A DNA stretch of 64,000 nucleotides from Bog-756 sp963831535 (lineage in GTDB: Bacteria; Actinomycetota; Acidimicrobiia; Acidimicrobiales; RAAP-2): the NCBI GenBank assembly GCA_963831535.1, contig CAWHQP010000004.1:186001-250000 (forward strand), read 5' to 3'. Positions within the stretch are counted from its first letter, which is position 1; each line of letters starts with the position of its first letter. Positions 50,436 to 58,235 of this stretch are shown here, piece after piece. Both the position numbers and the translations under genes were made by a program. The notes below the pieces were generated by a model. It ran no database searches. It was not told the origin of the DNA and saw only the letters and a list, made by a program, of their open reading frames with translations.

Positions 50436-52223
50436 TCAGTCGTCCAGCTTGAGCGCCGAGACGAACGCCTCCTGGGGTACCTCCACCCGACCGATGTTCT
50501 TCATCTTCTTCTTCCCCTCCTTCTGCTTCTCCAGCAGCTTGCGCTTTCGGGTGATGTCCCCCCCGTAGCACTTGGCCAGGACGTCCTTGCGCCGGGCCTT
50601 GACCGTCTCCCGGGACAGCACCCGACCCCCGATGGCGGCCTGGATGGGCACATCGAACATCTGGCGGGGGATGAGCTGGCGGAGCTTCTCGGTCATCCTC
50701 CGGCCGTAGAAGTCGGCCTGGGACCGGTGGACGATGGTGGAGAAGGCGTCGACCGGGGTGTGGTTGATGAGCAGGTCCACTTTGACCAGGTCGGCGGTGG
50801 CATACCCGTCGGGCTCATAGTCGAGGCTGGCGTACCCCTTGGTCCGGCTCTTCAGCTGGTCGAAGAAGTTGACCACCACCTCGGCCAGGGGGATGGCGTA
50901 GACGAACTCCACCCGCTCGGGTGAGAGGTACTCCATCTTGACCATCTCGGCCCGGTGGCCCTGGCACAGGTCCATGACCGTGCCGGTGTACTCGGCCGGC
51001 GTCAGGATGGTGGCCCGGAGCATGGGCTCGTCGACGTGGTCGAGGTGACTGGGCTCGGGTAGCTCGCTCGGGTTGTCCACGTCGACCTCGGTGCCGTTGT
51101 TGAGGTAGGCCCGGTAGGCCACCGACGGCGCGGTGGCGATCAGGGAAAGGTCGAACTCGCGCTCGAGGCGCTCCCGGACGATCTCCATGTGCAGCAGGCC
51201 GAGGAACCCGCACCGGAAGCCGAAGCCGAGGGCCCGGGAGGACTCGGGCTCGTAGGTGAAGCTGGCGTCGTTGAGCCGGAGCTTCTCGAGTGCGTCCCGC
51301 AGGTCGGGGAGCTCGTCACCGTCGATGGGGAAGAGGCCGCAGAACACCATGGGCTTGGGATCGCGGTAGCCGGCCAGGGCGGTGGTGGCAGGACGGGTGG
51401 CCGTGGTCACCGTCTCACCGGAACGTGCACTGCCCACGTCCTTGATGCCGGCGATGAGATAGCCGACCTCGCCGGGTCCGAGCTCGTCGACCGGGACGGT
51501 GACCGGGGTCCGGATGCCGATCTCCTCGATCTCGTGGTTGCTGCCCGCCTGCATGAACCGGAGCTTGTCCGTGCCCAGGAGCGTCCCGGCCATGACCCGG
51601 ATGGAGCTGACCACTCCCCGGTACTGGTCGTAGGCCGAGTCGAAGATCAGGGCCTGCAGGGGCGCCGCCGGGTCGCCGACGGGTGGGGGGATGCGGTCCA
51701 CGATGGCGTCGAGCAGCTCGGGCACGCCCTCGCCGGTCTTGGCCGAGATGTGCAGGATGCCGGTCGCGTCGATCCCGAGCACCTGCTCGATCTCGGCCGC
51801 GCACCGGTCGGGGTCGGCGGCGGGCAGGTCGATCTTGTTGAGTACGGCCACGATCTCGAGGTCGTTCTCCAGAGCCTGGTAGCAGTTGGCCAGGGTCTGG
51901 GCCTGGATCCCCTGGGAGGCGTCGACCAGCAGCACCGCCCCCTCACAGGCGGCCAGGGAGCGGCTGACCTCGTAGCCGAAGTCGACGTGACCAGGGGTGT
52001 CGATCAGGTGGAGGGTGTGGTCGTGCCACAGCACCCGGACGTTCTGGGCCTTGATGGTGATCCCCCGCTCCCGCTCGATGTCCATGGAGTCGAGGTACTG
52101 CTCCCGCATCTGCCGGGGGTCGACCGCCCCGGTCAGCTCCAGGATGCGGTCGGACAGGGTCGACTTGCCGTGGTCGACGTGGCTGATGATGGAGAAGTTT
52201 CGGATGCGGTCGACGGGAAGCAC
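50436..52223 (-). CDS. lepA: Elongation factor 4 (LepA)
   Basis: This 595-residue translational GTPase back-translocates stalled ribosomes. G1 is VDHGKSTLSDRILEL (about 14-28), G3 is DTPGHVDFGYEVSRS (about 75-89) and G4 is NKIDLPAAD (about 129-137). The C-terminal LepA-specific domain includes FYGRRMTEKLRQLIPRQMFD. It ends GRVEVPQEAFVSALKLDD. The start is GTG 52223, which gives the family N terminus (DRIRNFSIISHVDHG) and normal length; the frame stays open to 52340. Confidence 0.96.
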   Translation of the reverse strand: MLPVDRIRNFSIISHVDHGKSTLSDRILELTGAVDPRQMREQYLDSMDIERERGITIKAQNVRVLWHDHTLHLIDTPGHVDFGYEVSRSLAACEGAVLLVDASQGIQAQTLANCYQALENDLEIVAVLNKIDLPAADPDRCAAEIEQVLGIDATGILHISAKTGEGVPELLDAIVDRIPPPVGDPAAPLQALIFDSAYDQYRGVVSSIRVMAGTLLGTDKLRFMQAGSNHEIEEIGIRTPVTVPVDELGPGEVGYLIAGIKDVGSARSGETVTTATRPATTALAGYRDPKPMVFCGLFPIDGDELPDLRDALEKLRLNDASFTYEPESSRALGFGFRCGFLGLLHMEIVRERLEREFDLSLIATAPSVAYRAYLNNGTEVDVDNPSELPEPSHLDHVDEPMLRATILTPAEYTGTVMDLCQGHRAEMVKMEYLSPERVEFVYAIPLAEVVVNFFDQLKSRTKGYASLDYEPDGYATADLVKVDLLINHTPVDAFSTIVHRSQADFYGRRMTEKLRQLIPRQMFDVPIQAAIGGRVLSRETVKARRKDVLAKCYGGDITRKRKLLEKQKEGKKKMKNIGRVEVPQEAFVSALKLDD

Positions 52224-52232
52224 GGGGAGGCC

Positions 52233-52238
52233 AGCGTA
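52233..52238 (-). promoter_or_regulatory. Possible -10 box of lepA
   Basis: TACGCT on the minus strand lies 9 nt before the lepA GTG; no ribosome site is seen. Confidence 0.25.
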
Positions 52239-52368
52239 CTCAAGCCGGCCCCGATCCCGTCCCCGGGAGCCCGCACGGCCACGGTCCCGGTGCCATCGGC
52301 GGGGCACGACGGCGCCACCGGGTGTCCACGGTGCCGGCACCCGGTGGGAAGGGACACGACCAGGCTGC

Positions 52369-52374
52369 TATCGT
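52369..52374 (+). promoter_or_regulatory. -10 box of rpsT
   Basis: TATCGT predicts a transcript starting near 52381 with a leader of about 124 nt before rpsT. Confidence 0.4.
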
Positions 52375-52455
52375 GTTCTGTCCCCGGACGTGGCCCCACC
52401 AGGTGGGCCCGGGTCCGACCTTCTTCGGTGTGCGGCCGCGGCGGACGTCCGCGCG

Positions 52456-52497
52456 GCACCGACCGGCACGTAGACAGCACCGACCAGCACATAGAGG
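52456..52497 (+). repeat. Two 21-nt tandem repeats in the rpsT leader
   Basis: GCACCGACCGGCACGTAGACA (52456-52476) is followed at once by a copy at 52477-52497 that differs at four positions. The second copy ends in the rpsT ribosome site. A 12-nt palindrome GCGGACGTCCGC precedes them at 52441-52452. Confidence 0.7.
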
Positions 52498-52504
52498 AAC
52501 CGCA

Positions 52505-52813
52505 GTGGCAAACATCAAGAGCCAGATCAAGCGCAACCGGCAGACCGTCAAGCGCCAGGCCCGCAACAAGGCGGTGCGCTCCGAGCTGCGGACCCGTACC
52601 AAGCGGGCCATCAGCGCCATCGAAGAGGACGCCGAGAACGCCGACGAGGCGTTGCGTCTGGCCATCAAGCGGATCGACAAGGCCGCAGCCAAAGGTGTCA
52701 TCCACAAGAACCAGGCGGCCAACCGCAAGTCACGCCTCATGAAGCGGGCGGCGACCGTCGGCGGCGGCGGCGTGGACGAGGACGGGGACACCGACGCGGA
52801 CGTGGACGCCTGA
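52505..52813 (+). CDS. rpsT: 30S ribosomal protein S20 with acidic C-terminal tail
   Basis: This 102-residue ribosomal protein starts MANIKSQIKRNRQTVKRQAR and continues with NKAVRSELRTRTKRAISAIE, the normal S20 fold of three helices that binds 16S rRNA. The last about 17 residues are VGGGGVDEDGDTDADVDA, an acidic Gly/Asp-rich tail not usual for S20. The start is GTG 52505 with AGAGGAA upstream. It is divergent from lepA, a common lepA-rpsT neighbour arrangement. Confidence 0.95.
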   Translation: MANIKSQIKRNRQTVKRQARNKAVRSELRTRTKRAISAIEEDAENADEALRLAIKRIDKAAAKGVIHKNQAANRKSRLMKRAATVGGGGVDEDGDTDADVDA

Positions 52814-53125
52814 GCCTCTCGGCGGCCGGCGTGGCCGGTCTGTGCGATGCCATGACGGCGGCAGGTTCGATCGAACATAGGTTGCCGTGGGGCGTCGGCT
52901 AGGACGGGGCTATCGGGACCAGGTGGCGGTCCAATCTGGCCTGTGGCACCACGGGTCCGCTGTTCACCCAACGGGCGGGTACCTCACCGGTGGCACCACC
53001 GTGGGTGGAGGACTTCTGGGCCGGGGCCAACGCCGCCATCGGCCCCTGAACCGGGACTCGGGTCGATGGCGGGCGACCGGCTCGATCCACCTAGCCGGTC
53101 GGCTGGGGGTGATCGCCTCCGGTGG
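52814..53125. other. 312-nt gene-free region between convergent rpsT and solute-binding protein genes
   Basis: No supported gene. It holds a perfect palindrome GTTCGATCGAAC at 52865-52876. A + strand open frame at 52887-53141 has no ribosome site and an odd Gly/Arg/His composition, and is rejected. Confidence 0.5.
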
Positions 53126-54430
53126 TCAGGTCGTGGCGTAGTAGAACGGCTGGTCGCACCGGTAGCCGTGGGTTGGTCCGCTCACCGGAGGATCGTCCAG
53201 CCTCTGGTAGCTGCCGTGGACGATGGTGGCGATGATGTAGCAGTTGGTGGGGACCTTGGCCGCCGGGTTGGCCGTGCCCACCAGGTTGCCCCCCGAGAAC
53301 GAGTGGATGGTCCGCAACGCCTTCAGGATGGACCCACGGCTGGGATGGGGTCCGGCATCCTTCAGGGCCTGGGTGAACAGCTCGGCCGACAGCCACCCGT
53401 ACAGGGTGTAGAGATCGGCTTTGAATCCCGGTGAGGCCTTCTGGATCCAGGTCTGGAAGACGCCCACGGCCGGGAGGGTGGTCTTGTCCTCGCCCAGGTA
53501 CAGCGAGGTGTTCTGTTCCATGTAGGCGCCGTCGATGGCGGAGGCACCGCCGGAGCTCGGGACCAAGCCCTCGCTGTAGGTGGAGCCGCCGAGGACCAGC
53601 ACCGGGTGGAAGTCCTGCTGGTTGAGAGCCTGGACCACGGCGCTGGCGTAGTTGTAGGGCATCTGCTCGAGGAAGAGGATCTTCACGCCGTCGTTCTTCA
53701 TGGCGATGACGTTCTGGTTGAAGTCGGTCTGGCTGATCTCGAAGGTCGGGGAGTAGACCACCTTGTATCCGATGGACTGCATGGCCTGCTTCTCGGCGTT
53801 CCACTTGGCGATGGCCGACGGCTCTCCGGCCACCATGGCTGCAGTGTGGGTGATGGTCTTCGGGAACTTCTTCTTGAAGTAGGCCAGCGGTCCGAGGATC
53901 CACCCGTTGGCGGTCGGGGCCACGCTGAAGGTGTTGGGCAGGTTGTTGGTGGCCAGGTCGAGCGAGACACTCACGTTGGGGACCTGAGGATTGGCCTTCA
54001 GCACCTGGCCCCCGAAGTTGTCCTCGAGGGAGAAGCTGCCGACCATGGCCGCGTCCCGGTTCACATCGGCCTGTGTCTCCTGCTTGTTCGGCGCCCCGGA
54101 GTATTCATCGTCGCTGCTGTCCACCAGGATCTTGCGACCATAGATACCGCCGATCGAGTTCACATAGTCGGCGTAGGCCTCGGTCCCGACCGCCGCCCCT
54201 TTGAACAGTCCGGCCACCAAAGTGGAGACGTTCCCGATCGACACGCTGGTGGCCGTGATACCGGTGTGGTCACTGAAGGCCGAGGCAGGAATGGCCGGTG
54301 GGGCGGTCGACGCGGCGGCGACGGACGTGGTCGAGGCGCAGGCGACCACCATAGTGACCAGCACCACCGCGCCCGACAGCACCCGCCGCCCGTGGATCAT
54401 CGGCACCCGTCCGGTACTCGTAGCGCTCAT
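53126..54430 (-). CDS. Periplasmic-type substrate-binding protein (Leu/Ile/Val-binding family)
   Basis: This 434-residue secreted or lipid-anchored binding protein has a signal peptide (about residues 10-35, with a lipobox-like VVAC) and the type I periplasmic-binding-protein fold: ITATSVSIGNVSTLVAGLFK, then YADYVNSIGGIYGRKILVD and VNRDAAMVGSFSLEDN in the N lobe, and KKKFPKTITHTAAMVAGEPS and QTDFNQNVIAMKNDGVKIL in the C lobe. The family binds branched-chain amino acids, amides or aromatic acids. No permease or ATPase is adjacent, so it is an orphan receptor here. The ATG at 54430 has GGGGG about 10 nt upstream. Confidence 0.85.
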   Translation of the reverse strand: MSATSTGRVPMIHGRRVLSGAVVLVTMVVACASTTSVAAASTAPPAIPASAFSDHTGITATSVSIGNVSTLVAGLFKGAAVGTEAYADYVNSIGGIYGRKILVDSSDDEYSGAPNKQETQADVNRDAAMVGSFSLEDNFGGQVLKANPQVPNVSVSLDLATNNLPNTFSVAPTANGWILGPLAYFKKKFPKTITHTAAMVAGEPSAIAKWNAEKQAMQSIGYKVVYSPTFEISQTDFNQNVIAMKNDGVKILFLEQMPYNYASAVVQALNQQDFHPVLVLGGSTYSEGLVPSSGGASAIDGAYMEQNTSLYLGEDKTTLPAVGVFQTWIQKASPGFKADLYTLYGWLSAELFTQALKDAGPHPSRGSILKALRTIHSFSGGNLVGTANPAAKVPTNCYIIATIVHGSYQRLDDPPVSGPTHGYRCDQPFYYATT

Positions 54431-54501
54431 CGGTTCACGTCCCCCTGGTCGTGGACGGCCACCGATACTCCGCGGCGGCCCCCCTTGCATCGATCGGCCT
54501 G

Positions 54502-54507
54502 ATTCTA
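54502..54507 (-). promoter_or_regulatory. -10 box of the substrate-binding protein gene
   Basis: TAGAAT on the minus strand lies about 70 nt before the ATG at 54430. Confidence 0.4.
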
Positions 54508-54555
54508 GAGATCCGAGTAGGTGGCCGGAGGTCGCCCCGGCGGGGGGACGTCTGG

Positions 54556-55312
54556 TCACGGGACATCAGGTCCCCGGTCACCCGACGGGGATCCGGCGTC
54601 CCCGACACCGGTGGTGTCGTCCCGGCGGTGCATGGCGCGGATCCGCGACCGGTCCATGGTGACGAACTCCCCGTGGGCTTCGACGGTCACCACACCTCCC
54701 TGGATCAACCGACCCTGGCTGTAGGTGCGCCGGTCGGTCTGCTCGGTGACCCAGGCCTCGAACACCGCCGGCCGGGCGATCAGAGTCGGCTTCCGGTACC
54801 GGATGGACAGGTTGCACCGTCGGTCCGGCGCCGTCGGCGATGATGTTGGCCGCCGTCAGCACGATGTCGAAGGCACCGGCCAGGACGGCGCCGTGTACGC
54901 AGCCCGGTGCACCTTCGTAGACCGGCGTGAACGTGGCCCGGGCCACGGCCTTGGGTGGGTCGAACTCGACGGTGAGCGGCAGGGCCACCGGGTTGCAGGA
55001 CCCGATGACCACGTCGAAGGGCATGGCCGCGGACAGGGTGTGGGCCTCACGGGGAGAGTCCGGGTGGTCGGCGAAGCGGGCCACCGGCTCGACGCCCGCC
55101 GCTGGGACATGGGGTTCCAGCTCGTCGGCCAGCATCCCGGCACGACGGGCGGCTTCGGTGAGAACCTCGGGCGGGGCGGCGGCGGTCACGGTCAGGACCA
55201 TGAGGCGGCGGACGGCATCGGCCAGCTCCTCGCGGCCTCCCCCGCTCCACGGCTTGGTCCCAGGTTCGACGGCGCCCGGCAATGGACCCCGCACGGGTGA
55301 CGCCTCAGCCAC
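54556..55312 (-). pseudogene. PaaI-like acyl-CoA thioesterase with apparent frameshift
   Basis: The first part (to about 54815) reads an acyl-CoA thioesterase of the hotdog fold: VARATFTPVYEGAPGCVHGA then AFDIVLTAANIIADGAGP, where hotdog enzymes have HGG. The continuation NLSIRYRKPTLIARPAVFEA and QTDRRTYSQGRLIQGGVVT is in another frame, ending at 54556. The switch is near 54811-54817, as if one base was gained or two lost. The start is GTG 55312, overlapping the LLM gene stop by 8 nt. If the sequence is right this is a pseudogene; an assembly error is the other explanation. Restored, it would cleave acyl-CoA products of the operon. Confidence 0.75.
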
Positions 55313-56162
55313 GGTCGCCTCCGAACCGGTGGAGATAGACGGCGTGGGCGTCGAGGGTGGCGAGCATGGCGCCGGTGCCCCCCGAAGGCACCCGGAGCAC
55401 GACCTCGTCGATGCCCAGACGCTCGAAGTGGGCCAACTTAGCCTCGGTGGGAACGGTGCCGAACGGCACCACCCGGATCAGATCGGGATCACGATCCCGC
55501 GCCTCGACGGCGCGGCGCAGCGCGGGCAGGGCATCAGCCACTCCCGACCCGCCGATAGGCATCCAGCCGTCGGCGTACTCGGCGATGGCCGCGAAGACCT
55601 TGGGTGTGGCCCCTCCCCCCACCAGGGTCGGGACCCGGGGCTGCTGCACGGGCTTGGGCCAGCTCCAGCACGGGTCGAGGGAGACGTACACCCCGTGGAA
55701 CTCGGCCTGCTCCTGGCTCCACAGGGCCTGCATGCACAGCACGTGCTCGCGAGCCACCTCGCGCCGATGTCCGAAGTCGACCCCGTGGTCGGCCGCCTCA
55801 GTCCGGTTCCAGCCGAAGCCGGTACCGAACTCCACCCGTCCCCCGCTCAGGTGGTCGAGCGTGGCGATCTGCTTGGCCAGCACGATGGGATCGTGTTGTG
55901 CGGCGAGAACGACCCCGGTGCCCAGCCGGATCCGCTCGGTCACCGAGGCCGCGGTGGCCAGGGCCACGAACGGGTCGAGACTGCGCCGGTAGTCGTCGAC
56001 GCGCACCCCTTCGACGAGAGCTGGGGGGGCATCGTCCCGGACCGGTAGGTGGGTGTGCTCGGGGAGGTACAACGACGAGAAGCCCCGCTCCTCGGCGGCC
56101 CGGGCCAGGTCGGCCGGAGCCATGTCCCGATCGGTGAGGAAGGCGGTGATCCCGAGGCGCAC
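55305..56162 (-). CDS. F420-type LLM-class oxidoreductase
   Basis: This 285-residue TIM-barrel protein fits the luciferase-like monooxygenase superfamily, F420-dependent branch. It has MRLGITAFLTDRDMAPADLA at the start, RIRLGTGVVLAAQHDPIVLA, LSGGRVEFGTGFGWNRTEAA and PTLVGGGATPKVFAAIAEYA. Family members use F420 or FMN to oxidise or reduce ketone, alcohol or hydroxyl groups. The start is GTG 56162. It is 6 nt after the hydratase stop in a co-directional operon with SDR, ALDH and thioesterase genes. Confidence 0.87.
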   Translation of the reverse strand: MRLGITAFLTDRDMAPADLARAAEERGFSSLYLPEHTHLPVRDDAPPALVEGVRVDDYRRSLDPFVALATAASVTERIRLGTGVVLAAQHDPIVLAKQIATLDHLSGGRVEFGTGFGWNRTEAADHGVDFGHRREVAREHVLCMQALWSQEQAEFHGVYVSLDPCWSWPKPVQQPRVPTLVGGGATPKVFAAIAEYADGWMPIGGSGVADALPALRRAVEARDRDPDLIRVVPFGTVPTEAKLAHFERLGIDEVVLRVPSGGTGAMLATLDAHAVYLHRFGGDRG

Positions 56163-56168
56163 GGGGGC

Positions 56169-56960
56169 TCAGCCGTCCAGGCCGGCGGCGAGGCGGGTGC
56201 CAGGATTGGTCTCGGGATCGGCGAAGAGTTCGGCGAAGGCCGACTCCTCTCGGGACCGGGCGGCCTCGATCTGCGGGCGTCGGCCGGCCATCATCAGCCG
56301 TTTGATGCGCCGGGTGGCCTGCGGTGGGAACGAGGCGATGGTGCAGGCGAGAGCCATGGTCTCGTCCACGACCGTCCCCGTCCTGCACACCCTGAGGGCC
56401 AGTCCGGCCCGCACGGCCTCGTCGGCGTCGATCCACTCCGAAGCCAACAGGAGCGATGAGGCCCGCTGCCACCCCAATCGTTCGGGGAGCAGAAAGCTGC
56501 TCGCCGCCTCGGGCGGCACCCCCATCTCGGCAAAGGGGGCGCGGAGCCGGGCCCCCTCCTCCATCAGCACGAGGTCCACGTGCCCAAGCAACGTGCAGCC
56601 GAGGCCCATCCCGACGCCGTGCACCGCCGCCAACAGGGGTTTGTCGAAGGACATCACCGTGTCCAGCAGCGAGCGGAAGCCGGACCCGGCGTCGGGCCCG
56701 GCCCCCCCGGTGGCGATGACCACCATCTCCCGGAGGTCCTGGCCTGCGGTGAATGCCCGCCCCCGACCGGTCAGCACCACGGCGTGGACGGCATCGTCGG
56801 CCAGGGCACCGACCAGCGCCTCGTCGACGGCCCCGTACATGGCGGCGTCGAAGGCGTTGCGGGCGCTGTCCCGGTCGAACGCCACGAGTCGGACGCCGTG
56901 GGCGTCCTCGATGTCGATCCGGTGCGCGCTCGAGGTCGAGCCGTCAGTCGGCTCGGTCAC
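56169..56960 (-). CDS. Enoyl-CoA hydratase/isomerase family protein
   Basis: This 263-residue crotonase-fold protein has AVVLTGRGRAFTAGQDLREM (about residues 62-81), the oxyanion-hole and CoA region, and KPLLAAVHGVGMGLGCTLLG (about 107-126). The first catalytic-type Glu is replaced or moved: the segment after GHVDLVLMEEGARLRAPFAE has E at about 141. This resembles 2-enoyl-CoA hydratases with non-standard acid residues. The start is GTG 56960. It follows the SDR gene by about 31 nt. Confidence 0.85.
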   Translation of the reverse strand: MTEPTDGSTSSAHRIDIEDAHGVRLVAFDRDSARNAFDAAMYGAVDEALVGALADDAVHAVVLTGRGRAFTAGQDLREMVVIATGGAGPDAGSGFRSLLDTVMSFDKPLLAAVHGVGMGLGCTLLGHVDLVLMEEGARLRAPFAEMGVPPEAASSFLLPERLGWQRASSLLLASEWIDADEAVRAGLALRVCRTGTVVDETMALACTIASFPPQATRRIKRLMMAGRRPQIEAARSREESAFAELFADPETNPGTRLAAGLDG

Positions 56961-56991
56961 CGGTCGTCCGCTCGGCCGGGGAACCGCCCGT

Positions 56992-57792
56992 TCACGGGCG
57001 CACCACCTGGCCGCCGTCGACGTTGAACACGTGGCCGGTGATCCATGAGGCCTCGTCGGACAGCAGGAACAGGCACATCCCCACGAGGTCGGACGGCTCA
57101 CCCTGACGCTTGAGGGCCAGCCCGGCCAAGATGGGCTTCATGAAGACGTCGGGTACCACCGTCCGGGAGGCCTCGGTGTCGATGGGTCCCGGGGCGATGG
57201 CGTTGATGCGGATGTGCTGACCCCCGAGCTCGTGAGCCATCTGCTGGGTCAGTGAGTTGACCCCGGCCTTGGCCAGACCGTAGAACCCGGCATAGACGTA
57301 GGCCGCGGTGGATGACTGGTTGACGATGGCTCCCCGGCCGCGCTCCTGCATGGCCGGGTAGCAGGCCCGCACGCAGTTGAGGGCACCCAGCAGATTTACC
57401 GCCAGGAACCGGTTGAGGTACTCCCAGTCGACGGTCAAGAGCAGGTCGAGCTGCATGCCGCCGAAGATGGCGGCGTTGTTGACCAGGTAGTCGATGCCGC
57501 CGAATTCCTCGACGGTGGCTTCGGCCATGGCCCGGGCCGAGTCGGGGTCGGCCACGTCGACCCGCGCCGATGTCGCCGCTCCACCGGCGCGCCGGATGCC
57601 GTCGGCCACCTCGGCGGCCTTGTCCTCGGCGATGTCGGCCACCATCACCGAGGCGCCCGCCTGGGCCAGGGCCTCGGCGTAGGCCTGGCCGATCCCGCCA
57701 CCCGAACCGGTCACCACGGCCACTTTGCCGGTGAAGTCGAACCGGACCATCGGGGACGGACGGCCCGACGTCCCCGCCTCCGGGCCGGTCAC
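56992..57792 (-). CDS. Short-chain dehydrogenase/reductase, Rv0769-like
   Basis: This 266-residue SDR has the cofactor motif VVTGSGGGIGQAYAEALAQA and NNAAIFGGMQLDLLLT. The catalytic YxxxK is in YGLAKAGVNSLTQQMAHELG. RINAIAPGPIDTEASRTVV and the C-terminal GMCLFLLSDEASWITGHVFN follow. From memory it is closely similar to M. tuberculosis Rv0769, which neighbours aldA and cyp51. The start is GTG 57792, overlapping the CMD gene stop (GTGA); an ATG at 57750 would match the length of Rv0769 and is the alternative. Confidence 0.9.
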   Translation of the reverse strand: MTGPEAGTSGRPSPMVRFDFTGKVAVVTGSGGGIGQAYAEALAQAGASVMVADIAEDKAAEVADGIRRAGGAATSARVDVADPDSARAMAEATVEEFGGIDYLVNNAAIFGGMQLDLLLTVDWEYLNRFLAVNLLGALNCVRACYPAMQERGRGAIVNQSSTAAYVYAGFYGLAKAGVNSLTQQMAHELGGQHIRINAIAPGPIDTEASRTVVPDVFMKPILAGLALKRQGEPSDLVGMCLFLLSDEASWITGHVFNVDGGQVVRP

Positions 57793-58208
57793 GACTTCTC
57801 CGCCTTGCGGCGCTGGGCGATGACCTTTTCGGCCACGGAGTTCACGCCGGTCGAGAGGGGCCAGCCGATGTAGTGGGTGAGGTGGAGCACGGTCTCGCGA
57901 ACCTGTTCCTCGGTCAACTCGCCACGGGACATGGCCGACTGGAATTGGATCTCCACCAGCTGGGACTGGCCCAGGGCGGCCAGCACGCCGATGGTCATCA
58001 GCCGACGGTCGCGGATGTCCAGTCCGGGCCGGGTCCATACCGCCCCGAACAGGTGGTCCACCGTGGCGTCGACATAGGGACCCTCGATCTCGTCCGGATC
58101 GACGGAGAAGCCGTAGACCTCCTCCATCTTGGCGATGCCCCGGGACCGGGCCGAGTCGGGATCGCGCCCTCCCCTCCCCCCGTCGACGTCGGTCTCGTGG
58201 TCACTCAC
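57789..58208 (-). CDS. Carboxymuconolactone decarboxylase (CMD) family protein, Rv0771-like
   Basis: This 139-residue CMD-fold protein has DHLFGAVWTRPGLDIRDRRL and MTIGVLAALGQSQLVEIQFQ (about residues 53-93). The CXXCH thiol pair of peroxidase-type members is absent, so a lyase, isomerase or structural role is more likely. In the M. tuberculosis cyp51 region Rv0771 is a CMD-family gene. It overlaps the SDR start by 4 nt; ALDH ends 27 nt upstream. Confidence 0.87.
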   Translation of the reverse strand: MSDHETDVDGGRGGRDPDSARSRGIAKMEEVYGFSVDPDEIEGPYVDATVDHLFGAVWTRPGLDIRDRRLMTIGVLAALGQSQLVEIQFQSAMSRGELTEEQVRETVLHLTHYIGWPLSTGVNSVAEKVIAQRRKAEKS

Positions 58209-58235
58209 GGCTGCCTTCCTCTCCCCCGCTCCGGA

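Noticed and set aside
52865..52876. GTTCGATCGAAC as a LexA (SOS) box
   Set aside because: Actinobacterial SOS boxes have the halves in the order CGAAC-N4-GTTCG; here they are reversed and fused without a spacer.
52887..53141. 84-residue + strand open frame after rpsT
   Set aside because: No ribosome site, no leaderless promoter, overlaps the end of the solute-binding protein gene and has an odd composition.
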